Source of the DNA: Annona cherimola
Lineage: Eukaryota > Streptophyta > Magnoliopsida > Magnoliales > Annonaceae
DNA length: 64,000 nucleotides
Reading direction: 5' to 3'
Assembly (NCBI GenBank): GCA_030490835.1
Contig: CM059975.1
Location: 58,643,174 to 58,707,173 of the forward strand
The notes below the pieces were generated by a model that saw nothing but the letters and a program-made list of their open reading frames with translations, did no database searches and was not told the DNA's origin. Shown piece after piece: positions 10,938-24,024 of this stretch. The position numbers were made by a program, and so were the translations under genes. Numbering within the stretch: the first letter of the stretch is position 1; each line of letters opens with the position of its first letter.

Positions 10938-13900
10938 TGTGGTGCCCCAAGCCGAGACGTCACTTCCTTACCTCAAGACCTTATAGATTGGTAAATATGA
11001 ATCAGGATTGTTGCCCTGATCACGCGGCGGGATTTTAATTGGAACTCGTCTAAATTATTTTTCATTTCTTCATTCATCATCATTTCATTTATAACATAAG
11101 TAATGATACACTTATACATATCCTTTAAAACATTTCAACATGCTGTTATACATCATAGGCCCTCTTGACCTAATCATGTCATTGTCATTCCAGACATACA
11201 TTCATTGATTCCTTCATTAGTTCTCCTAGTACTTAGAACTTTAAATAAATTCATATATGTCAGCATACCTGAATACTTTCATTCATAGCATTCCACTCAC
11301 CATGGCTGATCCTTTTAGCCCACCCGAGTACTACTTCATACCTTCCTTCGTTGTTTAGGTCCATTGACCCCTTGTGTTTCCCGGTACCTGTCTAAGGTTT
11401 GGGAAAACAAAATGTGAGTGATAACTCAGTAAGCAAGCATTTTGGGGCAAGACTTTCCTTAAAAATCATTTCTTAAAATGGCCAGGGGACATTTTATGTC
11501 CCAAAACGTCTTAACATAAACCATATTTGACAATAGACATTCTCATGTCCACGAAAAGACGTTTTTCCACATAAATCAATTTGACATTAGACGTTCATAC
11601 GTCCTAAGACATTTTTCCACTTAAACATTGTTGGAAACGGACGTTCATATGTCCGAAAACATTTTTCACATAAACACTTTGATAATGCATATTTTTATGT
11701 CCAAAATATATTTTCCATAAGCCTTTTTGGCAATGGACATTCATATGTCCACAAACACTTTTATCCCTTAAACTCTTTTAGAAACAGACATTTTTATGTC
11801 CACACATGTTCCAACATAATTCCTTTAAGGAAATGGACATTCTCATGTCCAACCATTTTTCAACATAAACCCTTTGGAAATGGACATTCTTATGTCCAAA
11901 ATATTTTCCAACATAAACCCTTTTTCATGATCCCCATCTTGGGGCTTGTTTATAGCAAACAAGTCATAAATCCTTTTCATGAAAACTTTTGCATAAAAAC
12001 TATTTTTTATTCTTAATATTTACACATTTTGTGTAAAACACCCTGACTTGAGGGTAACTTATGCATAATGGCTCATAAAAATTCAATTTAGGATAATTTT
12101 TCATATAAATGCTTTTATATCCCAATCTTTGGGCTTTTGAAAAGCAAAACATATGCAAACACATTTCTCCCCATCCAGTAGTGACACTTAGTAAGTGATC
12201 ATGCTACATTTTGGAAGAGAATCCTTAACAGCACGCTAGCCAGGCGGCTGTTTATTTATCCTGCTCCCATCTCAGGGAGGGCGCCGCTGGCACTCCTGTC
12301 ATCCCTTACTGACTTGGCCTTATGTAGAGTGGGCCCCGGTCAACCCAACCGTGCTCTACAACCTGCCTATTCCTTGTACTGGTGCACCGTACATTATTAT
12401 GATGGACCACAGCCCGTTTGGTTTGAAGAACCACAGACCGCAACCCATGTCCTTTTAAATCGGGATCACAGACCTTAGCCTGCATCCATACTCACAAAAA
12501 ATTTTAGACCGAAGTCTATATATTTAAAATCATTTTCAAAAACACATCACAGACCGCAATCCGTGTCAACTTGTAAGCGAGCCACTCACTTTAACAAGTT
12601 GTTATTTGAAATCAAATTTTAGGATGATCTTCCTTAAATTCTGTTAGAAACATTTTGAGTAAAATATTTTGATAAATATTTGAAATGTTTGAGAAACAAC
12701 ACACTTTAAAACCCTTTTAATAAAAGAATTTCAAAACTTTTAGATTTTCAAGAATAAATCATATATTTTTCCTAGCATTTTCTTGGTTTCCATTTCGGGG
12801 CCTTTTGCTCACAATAGTTATGCGATTGTACTAACCCCTTCTCAACCACCTTAAAATCAATTTCTTGTCCACATATCAATTTTGTCATTTTCATATAAAG
12901 GAGCCTTGCATGGTCTTTTGTATGCTACTTTAGCAACCCGAAACCAAACCATTTTAAGAAAATCAACATAAGAGGTTGGTCATCCTTAAATCCTCTTAAA
13001 CACATCCGTATAAATATTTTTCAAGATATTTTCAACAAAGATTTCCTTATCTAAAGGAAATCAAAACTTTTCGAAAATCATTTCAAAACATATGAAATAT
13101 GTCCAAATCATCATTTATTATTTAATTATCATGACCTAGCAAAATAAATCTTTTTCATAAATCAAATCTCCTTTTTCTTTTTTTTTCTTTTATAACATGA
13201 TTATTTATCATTAAACAATATAAGAGAAATTCAAAACTTATTTACCTTTATTGCTATGTGAAAAAGGGCAAAATTTCCTTTTCCTTATAAAATACTTTTG
13301 AAACAACATCATAAAGAACTTGCTTACTTAAACGCAAATTCTTAAAACTATCAGCATCAAACATGAAATCCTTTGAAAACATTATCATGGAGAACTTGCT
13401 TACTCATAAGCAAAATTCTCAATTCCATTAACATAAAGCATTGCCAATCTTTGGCAACACTGATGATAAAATCCTTATTTTAAAACATATTGTTTGTTTC
13501 CCATGAAGCAAACCTTGAGGCTTTTCCTTAAAGCCAATCTTTTTCAAAACTTACAACTTTTCATTAAAGCCGTCATTTTCCAAAACTTGTGGTTTTTCAT
13601 TAAAGCCATCATTTTCAAAACTTGTGCTTGCCAATTTGTTAAAAAATAAACATAAACATTTCAATCATATCAATCACATAGAAAGAAAATAGCATTTTAG
13701 AAAATTCGCTTGCTTACCTGAGATCGCTATAATCCTTTTCTTCCATTCTTTTCCTTGCCTTTGCCTAGATAAATGAAAATAATATTTTATTTATTTGCAT
13801 CATCTTCAAATACTTATATTCCTTAGGTTTTCCAACCTACATAAATCCATATATTAACTCCTCTCAAAACAACAACTTATTTCCCTATTGTGGGTACCGT

Positions 13901-15909
13901 TTTCATCCCATTTGGACACCTATTCATAAAATTCATAAAATCGGATTTGAGGCTTATCTTTCCAAATAATTTTGGGCATCCAAAGTAACCTAATCCTAGG
14001 GTATTTTACCCTACATAACTTCCATAAATCATTTAATCTCATTCCATACCATTTTTAATATAAAAATAGAAAAATCGAGTCATATGTGCAACCCTAGGTT
14101 CCATACCTTGCAAAATCAGCAACCTATTCATAAATCATCATATGAATTATATTAAATCATGATTTATATCCTATTATAAGTCAAATTCCATCACAAAAAC
14201 CTGAAATTTAACATTTATCTTGATTTATTCCTTAAGCTGTCCATAATGCTGAATTAGGGCACACTGAATTCTCAAAATCTTGAATTAATATCAAATAAAG
14301 TATTTTTGATCTGAAATTTCTACCATACCTTAATAACTACATGATTTAACCAAAATAAATATTTTCAGAAAAAAAAATTAAGCATTTATATTTATTTTGG
14401 TATTTTTTATCTTGCTAGACAGCAGCATCCATTTTCAGACAGTCCAAATCATGTTAATTATGGGGTATATTTATACATATCAAAACCTAATTTTTATTTT
14501 GGACGTGTGATCCTTCATATGTCTTATATATCCTGTAAAATATTCAGCTCAAAATTCCTTATATTAAAATTATTAAAAATCCTTTGGTGCAGCTGATCTT
14601 GCCACTCGTTCAACCCTGTTCAGGTTGATTTTCTCGGATTTTTAATTGGCAACGTGCTTATCCTTTTAATCTAAAATTGGGTCATTTCTTAATCACCCCA
14701 TAATGAGTCTTCCCACAAATTTTCATGCTAAAACTCATTCATTAACTATTTCTTCCATATTTTAGATTTCTGCGTCATTTCTTCTAGGTTTTGCTCCCAT
14801 ATTTGCATCTCTTTTCAATAAATATGCAAAAGCCTCAATCAATACTTAATTCCAGCATGTTATTAATATTTATTTAGAGGTTTATTATGATTCAAAACCA
14901 TGATTCCAATATCAAGAAGAAAACTTGGAAATTGGAAGGCTTAACTCAATGGGTACTTACCCGATTTCGTCGATTCTTTGCCCCGAGCTTCCCGAGCTTC
15001 TCCTTTCCTTTTTCTTTCTTCTTTTCCTCCTCTTTTCTCCTCTTTTCTCCTCTTATTTGCTGGGTTGGACGTGCCCTAGCTGCTGGTCTTGGAGAAAATC
15101 TCCATTTTTTTCTTATTTCTCTCTTCTCTCTCCTTCTCTCTCTTTCTCTCTCCTTCTCCCCCCTTGCTGGAACGTGCAACAACCCTTGCTCTTTCTTTTT
15201 TTTTCTTTTTATAAACTACTTTTCTTGGTGCCCAAGTAACCCCATAGGCATTTTAGTAAATTTTATTTTCACTTTCCACAATTGCCCTTCTTTACTTAGC
15301 TCTTAAGCAACTTGTTACTTGCTCTCCTAGAAAGCAAATTCCCATGATAATTAGCATAATCCATTCCATTCATCTCATAGATTTTATAATTTTATTCCAT
15401 CGTTTCAAATTTCATCTCAAACCGACGTTTCTACGTCAAGTTATGACCACTTGAATTTATCTTTTGGATTTGGAAATAAAAATAATTAATTATCACCCTA
15501 ATCCCATCATGATTCCCTTAATCCAATCCATTCATAAGATTGGGCCCACCGTCATGAGCTTACCTGTCAAATTTCATCGAAATTCGCCTTGTAGGCGTCA
15601 AGTTATGAATTTTCTATCATTTTTTACCTTAATTCCATAATTACACTTTAATCTCCATAAATTAAATCATGGTAATTAACATGATTATTCATAACACATT
15701 TTCACCTTTAAATTCTCATTAAGCCCCACGGGTCATACTGACTCACTTTGGGCTCCGGCGATTAAATTTTTAATCACCGTTTCCAATGGAAACTCTAATT
15801 GCAAAATATCGTTAAATCATAATTCAATCAAAATTCATTCAAATCACATATAAATCACTTGTATATGTCCAATGCATACATTGGACCCTACTTAGGTTAG
15901 GGTTTCACA
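10938..15909 (-). mobile_element. nested 5.0 kb chromovirus-type solo LTR
   Basis: On the minus strand it starts TGTGAAACCCTAACC (right edge 15909) and ends GGGGCACCACA (left edge 10938). Flanks TCCAC (10933-10937) and TCCAT (15910-15914) form a 5-bp duplication with one transition. The sequence on either side belongs to the same host LTR (9876-18490). Shared family blocks (TTGCCCTGATCAC at 11012, TGGCCTTATGTAGAG at 12317) occur in both. It carries the palindromic array at 11480-11930 and a pyrimidine-rich stretch (14995-15215) followed on the minus strand by TTTATAAAAAG. At 4972 bp it is long for a plant LTR. No coding domains are present. Confidence 0.8.
11480..11930 (-). repeat. tandem array of GGACAT...ATGTCC palindromes in the nested LTR
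   Basis: Eight or nine units of about 50-60 bases each contain an imperfect inverted repeat such as GACATTCTCATGTCC, GACGTTCATACGTCC, GGACGTTCATATGTCC and GGACATTCATATGTCC, separated by AT-rich spacers with CATAAA. A related array with opposite orientation lies at 27735-28195. The arms are better conserved than the spacers. Confidence 0.75.
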
Positions 15910-18490
15910 TCCATATGCTTATGCTAACTTGTTGTTTTATAAAACTCCACAGACCCTAGTCTGCGACTTTTCCTTTTCAAAACTTGATGCTAGCATGTCA
16001 TTTCAAAATAATACAGACCTCGGCCTGTATTCCCTTTTCTAACTTGAAAACTTAGCACTGCCTAAGTTAACAAGTTAATAAAAATATTTCGTAAGGACGA
16101 CCAACCTTAAATAATTTTATAAACATTTAAATAACATATTTCTAAATCATTTGAAATATTTGAAGGAAACGTTTGGGAAATAGTAAATTCGAAACATTGC
16201 TAAAATGTTTATAAATAATTTTTGATCGGTAAAATAATTTTGAAAAATATTTTAATATTTGAAAACAAAAGACTTTGTAAACATTTTTTTCCCATTTTTG
16301 GGTCTTCCGTGAACAAAGGATATACAGATACATAATTCATTTTTCATACGATATCATATTCTTTGTCCACATGCCACATGGGTGACTTCTATATGAAGGT
16401 AAGCTTGTATGATCCTTTGGTCGTTACTTTTAAAAAAAGTCGTCATTCAAATCGATTATCGGTTAGCCTTCCTTAAATCCCTTTCAAAACATTTTAATAA
16501 ATCATTTCAAATTTGTTCGATAAAACCAAATACTATTTTTAAAATCAAAATTTTCCTTTCTCCTTCATAATGCAACCATTTCTACATTTCTCCTCATTTT
16601 CATAAGGATTTGCTTATGATAAAGCAATTCCGACATTTTTCATGGTTGCAATATAAAACATATAAAGTCATTTTCAAAAAGTTTATTTGCTTACCTTCTC
16701 AGTTCGTGTCCTCAACCTTCTCCTTTCATCTTCCTATACAAGAAAATTGGATATTTTATCCATCTATTCCATGTCTTAGATTGCTTTCCATGCATGTTTT
16801 ATGATCACATATTACCTCATTTTTATAGAGGTTATCCCTTTATAAATATTTGGTCATTACCTCCTTATATGGATTTTTATCCATAAATCCTTAAAAATTA
16901 AATCCATATATCCTTATAAAAAATAAATCTCAATTTTTCTCAAAATTACGCTGTTCACTGTTCATAGTTACTGTTCAACCGAGGTTACTGTTCACAGCGT
17001 GTTGGTTACTATTCATGGGTTTCAAAAATTGACATTTTTTCCAAAAATAAAAAATACCATGACATAACTCTCAGTTAGTATATCATGGAAAAATTCATGA
17101 ATTTTGAATTTATCATCATTAACTTGGCTAATTAAATCATTTTCTCCATATACTAAAATTCAACATAATTTCACTTAAGCATAATCCTTAAATCCAAAAA
17201 TTATGAGAACAATATATCATCATTCCAACATCATAACTATCATAAAAATTCATCCCAAATCATCATTTAGCAATATTTGAGCATTATTTACTCATTTTAT
17301 ACATGATCTTTCCGAATGCTTTATCTTCGCTCCAAATTTTTGATGTTTAGGCATAATTCCAATTTGGCATGGTAACTACACTTATTTAATGATACTTAGG
17401 AATTAGCTAAGTATGTTATACCCTAAATAACATCATGGACAAATTTGAGGAGGATCCCCTTACCTTAAGTGAGCCAAAATCTCCTTTCCTCCTCCATTTC
17501 TCTCTCTTCCCTTCGTTTCTCTCCTCCTTTCTTGCTTAGAACGTGGATGGGGTGGGGAAATGAGCTTGTTCAAGTATTTTGAGCTTGGGATGGGTGTGAA
17601 ATTCGTTCAAGGCACCCTCCCCTATTTATATCATTCCAAATTTCATGAAATTGTAATTTACCCCCTTGAATTTTGGACTAAATTATAAATATATCATTTC
17701 CATGTTATTTCCAAGCAACTTCCCATTATCCTAGGTGGAAAATTTCTGGCCACAAGTTGTCATAGCTGATCCATCCATTAATTACTTGATTTTCATCAAA
17801 AGACGTGAATAATCTCAACTGTTGATTATCCTTGATTGAGCTCATCTTAACAATTGAATTTTTGTCACAAATCCCCATGCTAGCTCACATTTTCCCATGG
17901 TGGACTTTGGGGGATTTTTGTATTTTTTTATTTCATTAAAATATCATATCTTAAGCTACTTTTTCAAAAAGTAAAAAGTAGAATTAATGACTTGCTTTGA
18001 AAAAGTTAAGCCTCGCTTACTTGCTCTCTAAGAAATACATTTTCCATGATATTTGGCTTAATCCAATCCATCCATCATATTTGGCATAATATTTTAGCCA
18101 TATATACAAAATTTCACCTTAATCCGACTTCCGGATTGTAAGATATGAATTTTTCTATGTTTTCTCCTCAAAATCCATTAAAATCCGAAAATCATAAAAA
18201 AAAATCCAAAAGCAATCTCTACTCCTCTTTTGTCCTTTAGTGGGAAGCTTCCTTTTTTTGTCTTTTACGATTAAGTTAATCTAAAGTGATTAACTTAACA
18301 TATTCCTTAATCCCACGTTTCTATTCACATTTAGTATTCATCCGAATTCACATTCCATAATTAGCTATTTAATCTTCTAATTCCACATATTGCAAAAATA
18401 TCATCAATATATTTCATATAAATATTAATACATTACCTAGGGTTTATAACCCTAGGGTTTCATACATAGTCCTAAAATCGGTGTTTCACA

Positions 18491-20010
18491 AAGGCCATGA
18501 TAGAAGATCATAACATGAATGCTGAAGATCTAATCAAAGTTAGCCCTCTTAATTCACTCATGTTGTTGGCTCTAGGTGATCATGCTTTGAGCAACCTTTT
18601 TAAGATTCCATGTTGATTTGAATATGGATTAGGTAGACCAACCCATGCGGTCTTGTGGTAGTGGTCCCATATTTTCTAATGACAGACTTATAGGGAACTA
18701 CTTTAAAATATGGACATTTTAGGCAAATAATTCACCATTATCTGTAACTTAGGGTACTCTTGTGAAAGAGGCTTCGCACACTAATGGTGGAGACTTGGGT
18801 ATGTCCCATTATCCTGTGAATTTGCAAGTGCTTCTATAATTTATCTAACTTTGGTTGCTTGTTTTTATAAGATTTGGCTCAAAAGATGTTAGGTGAATAC
18901 AATTCAAAAGGGAGTTCCCAACCTTGGTAGCAACAATGTTTCTTCTCCATTTATTTAGGAATCAAAGCTGCAAACTTGAAAGGTAAACTTTTTTTCTTAA
19001 TTTCTCTTCCTACTTCTGCTGCTAACCTAGTGGATAACTTTTCCATTTGTCCTTAGTAACCACCTTGGTTGTCATAATTTTTGACTAAGTTACTCATAAT
19101 GAAGAAAATCCTACATGATTGGATCTTGATGTCCCGACTAAAGTGTTACCTATCACACCCATTTTGCCAGGCATTATTACACTTCTGCACTCATCTTTAT
19201 GTTTAAGGAGTTCATTGTTTTGACCCTCCACCTTTTTGTTCTTTAGCTCTAGAGCTAGACTAATCAAGTGGATTCCATCTTAGGACAATTGGTCCTAGCA
19301 CTAACGCAAGTTCAAGTGTGACTCACTAGCTGTCTAATGTCGAAGATTGGTTTTTAAGCCCTTCTTAACATTTCTTTTTTATTTTAAAAGTGATTGGAGT
19401 TGATAGGTTTAGCAAGTAGACCATAAATGTTTATCATGTGCCATCAAATATTTTAAGAAGAATATCATTTTTTCTTTAGAGACATGGGTTACCAAACGAT
19501 GTGGTTGAAGCACTCAGCATATGGGAAAACTTCTCCTTAATCTTGAATCGAATCCAAGTTGAGGTTCCTTGGAGAAATTTTACACTCGCTAGCATGATCT
19601 TAAAGTCGTTACAATGATAATAGTTTTTGTAAAGGATTAAGCATCCATAAAGGCTAATCATGTTGAATGTAGGGCTAGCCTTGCTCAAGTTGAGGAAAAG
19701 AGGCTCAAGGCTATGAAGCAAGTGGTGGACAAAATGAGTAAATTTGACAAAAATCGTGCTTCAATAGCGACAAAATAAGCCAATATCTATTATATCACCG
19801 CATCTATCTTTATCGATCAACGCAGATTGAATTCCTTGATTTCGGTTACTAATGAGCTTCAAGCTGAGGTGGATTTGCACATGGTGTACATTATGTCAAA
19901 AGATTGAGACCTCTCGAGTTTGAAGGCTCAGGTGGAAAGGCTCTATTTTCATAATCCCTTTAGTTGATGTCGTAGATTCTCTCTTGATTATTGATGAGTT
20001 TCTTCTCTAT
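18491..20010 (+). pseudogene. right part of the interrupted frame, with coiled-coil remnant
   Basis: Continues the frame of 9768-9875: KAMIEDHNMNAEDL, then SLMLLALGDHALSNLFKIPC and a stop at about 18615. Further right, 19640-19960 reads as heptad-like sequence rich in E, K, R and L (SLAQVEEKRLKAMKQVVDKM; LNSLISVTNELQAEVDLHM; LSSLKAQVERL), interrupted by three stops. Between them are likely introns (for example a GTAAAC after GCAAACTTGAAAG near 18980). This looks like a decayed multi-exon gene or transposon-borne gene with a C-terminal coiled coil. Function unknown. Confidence 0.4.
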
Positions 20011-22371
20011 GTTTTAGAGACCACGAAGACTCACTTGTAGAACTTTGACTTGTAGCTGACTTGTAACTGCTTTATAGATGATATTTTTTCAAGCAATTTC
20101 CATTTATCATTATGACTTTCATTTTTCCCTCTGGATCTTGAAATGTTTTCCGATTTTTATGGTTCCATACCCAACACACTTCCAACCGTGTCGAAACTTC
20201 CTAGACACATTTTAAACTATTCTAATCTCTATTTTAACTTCATTAAACTCCTTAAATTCTCCTTATTGATGTCGTATATCCTCTCTGTTTTTAAATCTTT
20301 AGCGCTTCACTCTAATTTTATGCATGAATTACCTGATTTCACAAATATTAGCACTTGCACTTAAAAGCTCAATTAGACATTTAATGTCTAGAAATTCATG
20401 ATTAAATTCAAATCTGCAATAGGAAAACACTTGTAATATGGGGTATCTAACTAAAAAAAAATACCCCACATTTGAACCTCTACTTATTCTTAAGCAAATA
20501 TAAATTGGCAAAAGTCATAGATAAAATATTAGGATTTGAAAGTTTTCACGTAGTGAAAAATCACATAAGCATGCCAAATCCTAAGAACACAAGAATTGAA
20601 TGTCAAGAAACTTTGTAAAATGGTTAACCATAATCCTCGACATGCGGTTATCAAACAACCATCAACATCTTAATCGTTCAACTTAACCCACATGTATATC
20701 CATGATCTAACCCATATGCATATCTCTATTTTCCATCTCCACTAAATGCAGCGCACACACTTCAATGATCGAGAGTTTACAGGTTGAAAGAGAAGGTTCA
20801 AGCTCATTGGGTTAGGTCAACGTGAATAAAATTCAAATTGGAACCATCCTTAGAATGATTTGAGCTTCTTTTACATATATACGACCCCTAAACTTATTTT
20901 TTTCTTGATTTTTAAATCCTACTATTATCCTTACTTTTTTCACCAAGTTCAACTTACTTTCCCTCACCATATTTTAGGATATATAGGAAAAAACATTAAA
21001 ATGATTTTTCTCAATAATGCCTAATTTTTCAAATGTATTAATTCCCTTTATCATTTTAGCTCATAAGAAATTTTAGATATTGTTCATATCAAATAATGGA
21101 TATTAAGGTAAAGGAAGAAATAAACATCAAGCTCAAATTAGTAAACAACAAGTAATTCACAAAAATATATCTCAAAGTCCAAATCAAAGAATTGCCTTTA
21201 TCATGTCCATTCTCATGTATGTATTATGATTTCACCTCAATAAGTCCAAGCAATAAGTTTTACAATAGGTGGAAAGGAAAATTCATTTTTATGCATGCTG
21301 ACTTTATTTAGTAAACTAGAATAGAAGTATGGATTAATTTGACACATATATGCACAATAATTAGCTTTACACACTTACAAAGCACCATTCTGATTTTTTG
21401 GTTTGTGAAATTTCTAATTTTTTTTATAAAAAGTCATCTATTTTCCATTACTTGATAAACTTTAAGTCCTAATTATGATTTTCTCTAAGATTCATTATGA
21501 GGTCAAATTTCAACACATGTTAATTTGTTAATGCAACTTTCATCAAAATTCAACTCCAATGAATCCAATGTTTCCAATTAAAATCATGATGCAATGCATT
21601 GACACCCTACACTTAAAATTGATATTGTCCTCAATGTCTAGGACAAGTTATTGAGTTTTTAACTAAATATCAATCAACCATGTACATTAAACAAGAATTA
21701 AGTAAGTTTTTCAATGAGTGTAGGTTGTCAACTTCTTATTGTTCAGTTCTCTCTCTAAGTGCATGGGTCGTAAATTGTAGTATTTAAAATTTAAGAAATT
21801 TTTAAGCACTTATATCAAATGTTAAGAGAATAAGGCAAAGTATAAAGAAAAGAATAGCAAGAAAAGAGGGTCTTAAGAACGTAGAACGAAGATTAGAAAT
21901 CACAAGAAGAGAGCACCTAGGGTCTAGAGTTCCACAAGAGATGTTCTCAACAAACACATGATATACTTAATTAATCTGGATATTTTGTGTTGAAGGAAAA
22001 CAAATCCTAACTTATTCTTACATCTTCTATCGAAACCTATAAGGCATACCATAATCTTCTTAACCACCCATACTATAATTAAGTTAACTAAAATCAATTA
22101 AGTTCTGTAATTGTTCATAGGATTCATTAAGGTCATCATAGCTATTCTCATGGTCTTAGATTTCTAAGTTTAACATGTTGAATGCTATATATTAGATTTT
22201 GACATCTTGGCTCCATCACCTAATATACAAAATTATATAATAATGCGGGCCCATGCATAAAGTAAGCATTAAGGATATATGATATTAAATTAACATATAA
22301 CATCCTTCACAAATAAAGGAAAACCACAATATCAGCTATATTATATACATGCTACATCCTAAATCCTAGTT

Positions 22372-24024
22372 TGTTGGTCCCGAGTTAATGGCAAAACCCA
22401 AGAGGGGAGGGGTGAATTGTGTTCTTAAAAATTCCTCGGTAAAATTAAAACTTAACCCCTTGTAAACTTAATCCCCTTGATTGAAACTGATAGAGAGCAA
22501 TGAAGTAAAGAGAGCGATGAAGTAAAACAACAGGCAAGATTTATAGTGGTTCGGGCAACCTCTCCCTACTCCACTCTTCCAAGCTCACACATCGTTGTGA
22601 CTTGGGTTCCACTATGTATTCCGCGAATACACTTAGAGACTCCGCTCTCTTCTAGATTCCAGCTCTAGGGGGCATACACAAACAGAGTCTATGCTCTCTT
22701 CTAGATTCTAGCTCTAGGGGGCTTATACACTAGATACAAGTAGGTGATGAGTTCAACTCCAATCACAACTCTACTTGCAACGTCTTGGTTTGTTACAACA
22801 AACTCAAACCAAGACCAATAACAAGGAATAATGAAAATAAGGAAGATCTACACTTTACAGAGTTGTGTAGGCAAGATTCAGCTTGAGGAAGAATTTGTAG
22901 AAGCAACCGGTTGTATGTCGTTGAAACTACTTGCAACTTGAAGCTCTTTCTTCCTTTGAAAATGTATAGATCACTCAAATTTAGAGAAAAGCAAATGGGA
23001 GCTCTTGTTTGCACTTCTTTTCTCTCTTTAGACAATGTAGTGTATTTATTCTCGTTTGCTTGAGTGTCTATTTATAGAATGGGGAAGATTTTGAACGTTA
23101 TACAAGTGGTTGGCGCGCAATAAATGTTTCAACGTTCGAAATTTCGAATGTTACTTTCCCAAGTCGCAGGTGGAGTCGACTTCGTCTGCGACTTCGCCCA
23201 AGTCGCATGCTGGAGTCGACTTCGTGTGCGACTTTGGCTGCTCTCCAGTTTCCAAGTCTGAGTTCTGGGTCGACTTGGTTTCAGACTTGGCCTCAAGTCG
23301 ATTTCGGAGTCGACTTGGGGTGCGACTTGACCTCAAGTCGATCTTGGAGTCGACTTGGGTTGCGACTTGACTAGTTCTTGTGCTAAATCAGTTTGATCCT
23401 TGTTTGATTCTCCTCTAGCTTGCTTAGTTTCTTTCCTTCAATTATTTTCATTCTGGATTGGCTTCATATTTTGTAAACCTTGTGAATCTTGAAGAGCTTG
23501 AAAACTTGTATGCACCTTTTTGTATTAGTCTTCATCTTGAAATGAGCTTGAACCTGTGTCTTGAACTTTGAGAACCTTAAGTCGATCTTAGGGTCGACTT
23601 CGTCTGCGACTTCACCCAAGTCGCAAGCCGGAGTCGACTTCGACTGCGACTTCGGAATGTTCTGTCCCAAAATCAACTCTGGAAGGAACTGTGCATCTCC
23701 AAGTCGATGCTGGAGTCGACTTCGTCTACGACTTGCCTTCCAAGTCGCAAGTGAAGTCGACTTGGCCTGCGACTTCAGCTTTTCACCTTTCAAATTCAAA
23801 TCTGTCCTTCAGGTTCCGTTTGAAGTCGAGTATGGAGTCGACTTCGGGATCGACTTCACCCTAAGTCGAAGTCTGAGTCGACTTGGAAATCGACTTGGCT
23901 AATTTCATTTCTTAAGACATTCAACACATTCATTAGTAATCATTTATACTCAAATTTGACTTTGTTAATCATCAAAACTTATGCTTTGATCAATTTTGTT
24001 TTGTTTTAACTATTGTTTCCAACA
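22372..24024 (-). mobile_element. Sirevirus-type copia solo LTR with perfect TAGTT duplication
   Basis: On the minus strand it starts TGTTGGAAACAATAG (right edge 24024) and ends GGGACCAACA (left edge 22372), with TGTTGG/CCAACA terminal inverted bases. The 5 bases on both sides are TAGTT (22367-22371 and 24025-24029), a perfect duplication. The minus-strand CTATAAATAGAC box (23064-23075) is a good TATA candidate. The end carries TTCACCCCTCCCCTCTTGGG, typical of Sireviruses. No internal genes, so it is a solo LTR of 1653 bp, inserted in LTR-like segment A. Confidence 0.92.
23150..23900 (-). repeat. AAGTCGAC/GCGACTT repeat cluster in the solo LTR
   Basis: The motif GTCGACTT with flanking GGA and TGCGACTT recurs about a dozen times in two blocks (23157-23370 and 23575-23900), for example GGAGTCGACTTCGTCTGCGA. 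Each GTCGAC is itself a palindrome and units alternate AAGTCGCA and GAGTCGAC. The cluster lies upstream of the TATA candidate on the element's strand, so it is in the U3 part. Weaker copies are at 5260-5500 in the other LTR of this family. Confidence 0.85.

Larger units (their letters stand above)
9876..18490 (-). mobile_element. chromovirus-type solo LTR, interrupted by a nested solo LTR
   Basis: On the minus strand it begins TGTGAAACACCG (right edge, 18490) and ends GGCGCCACA (left edge, 9876), the same terminal style as the complete chromovirus LTRs at 34325 and 45421. Flanks are AAGGT (9871-9875) and AAGGC (18491-18495), a 5-bp target duplication with one transition. Removing the nested element at 10938-15909 leaves about 3.6 kb. 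Landmarks shared in reverse orientation with the 34325 LTR are the CTGTCTGAGGTTGG block (10233), the GGCCTATGTAGAGGGGGCCC block (10838) and the gene-end-like TTGCCCTGATCAC block (9950). A TATA-like ATATAAATAGGG is present on the minus strand at 17620-17632. No internal genes follow, so it is a solo LTR. Confidence 0.8.

Noticed and set aside
14887..15306. Overlapping long frames rich in Phe, Ser, Leu on the plus strand and Arg, Glu, Lys on the minus strand
   Set aside because: They lie in the pyrimidine-rich stretch of the nested LTR; composition alone explains the lack of stops in three frames.
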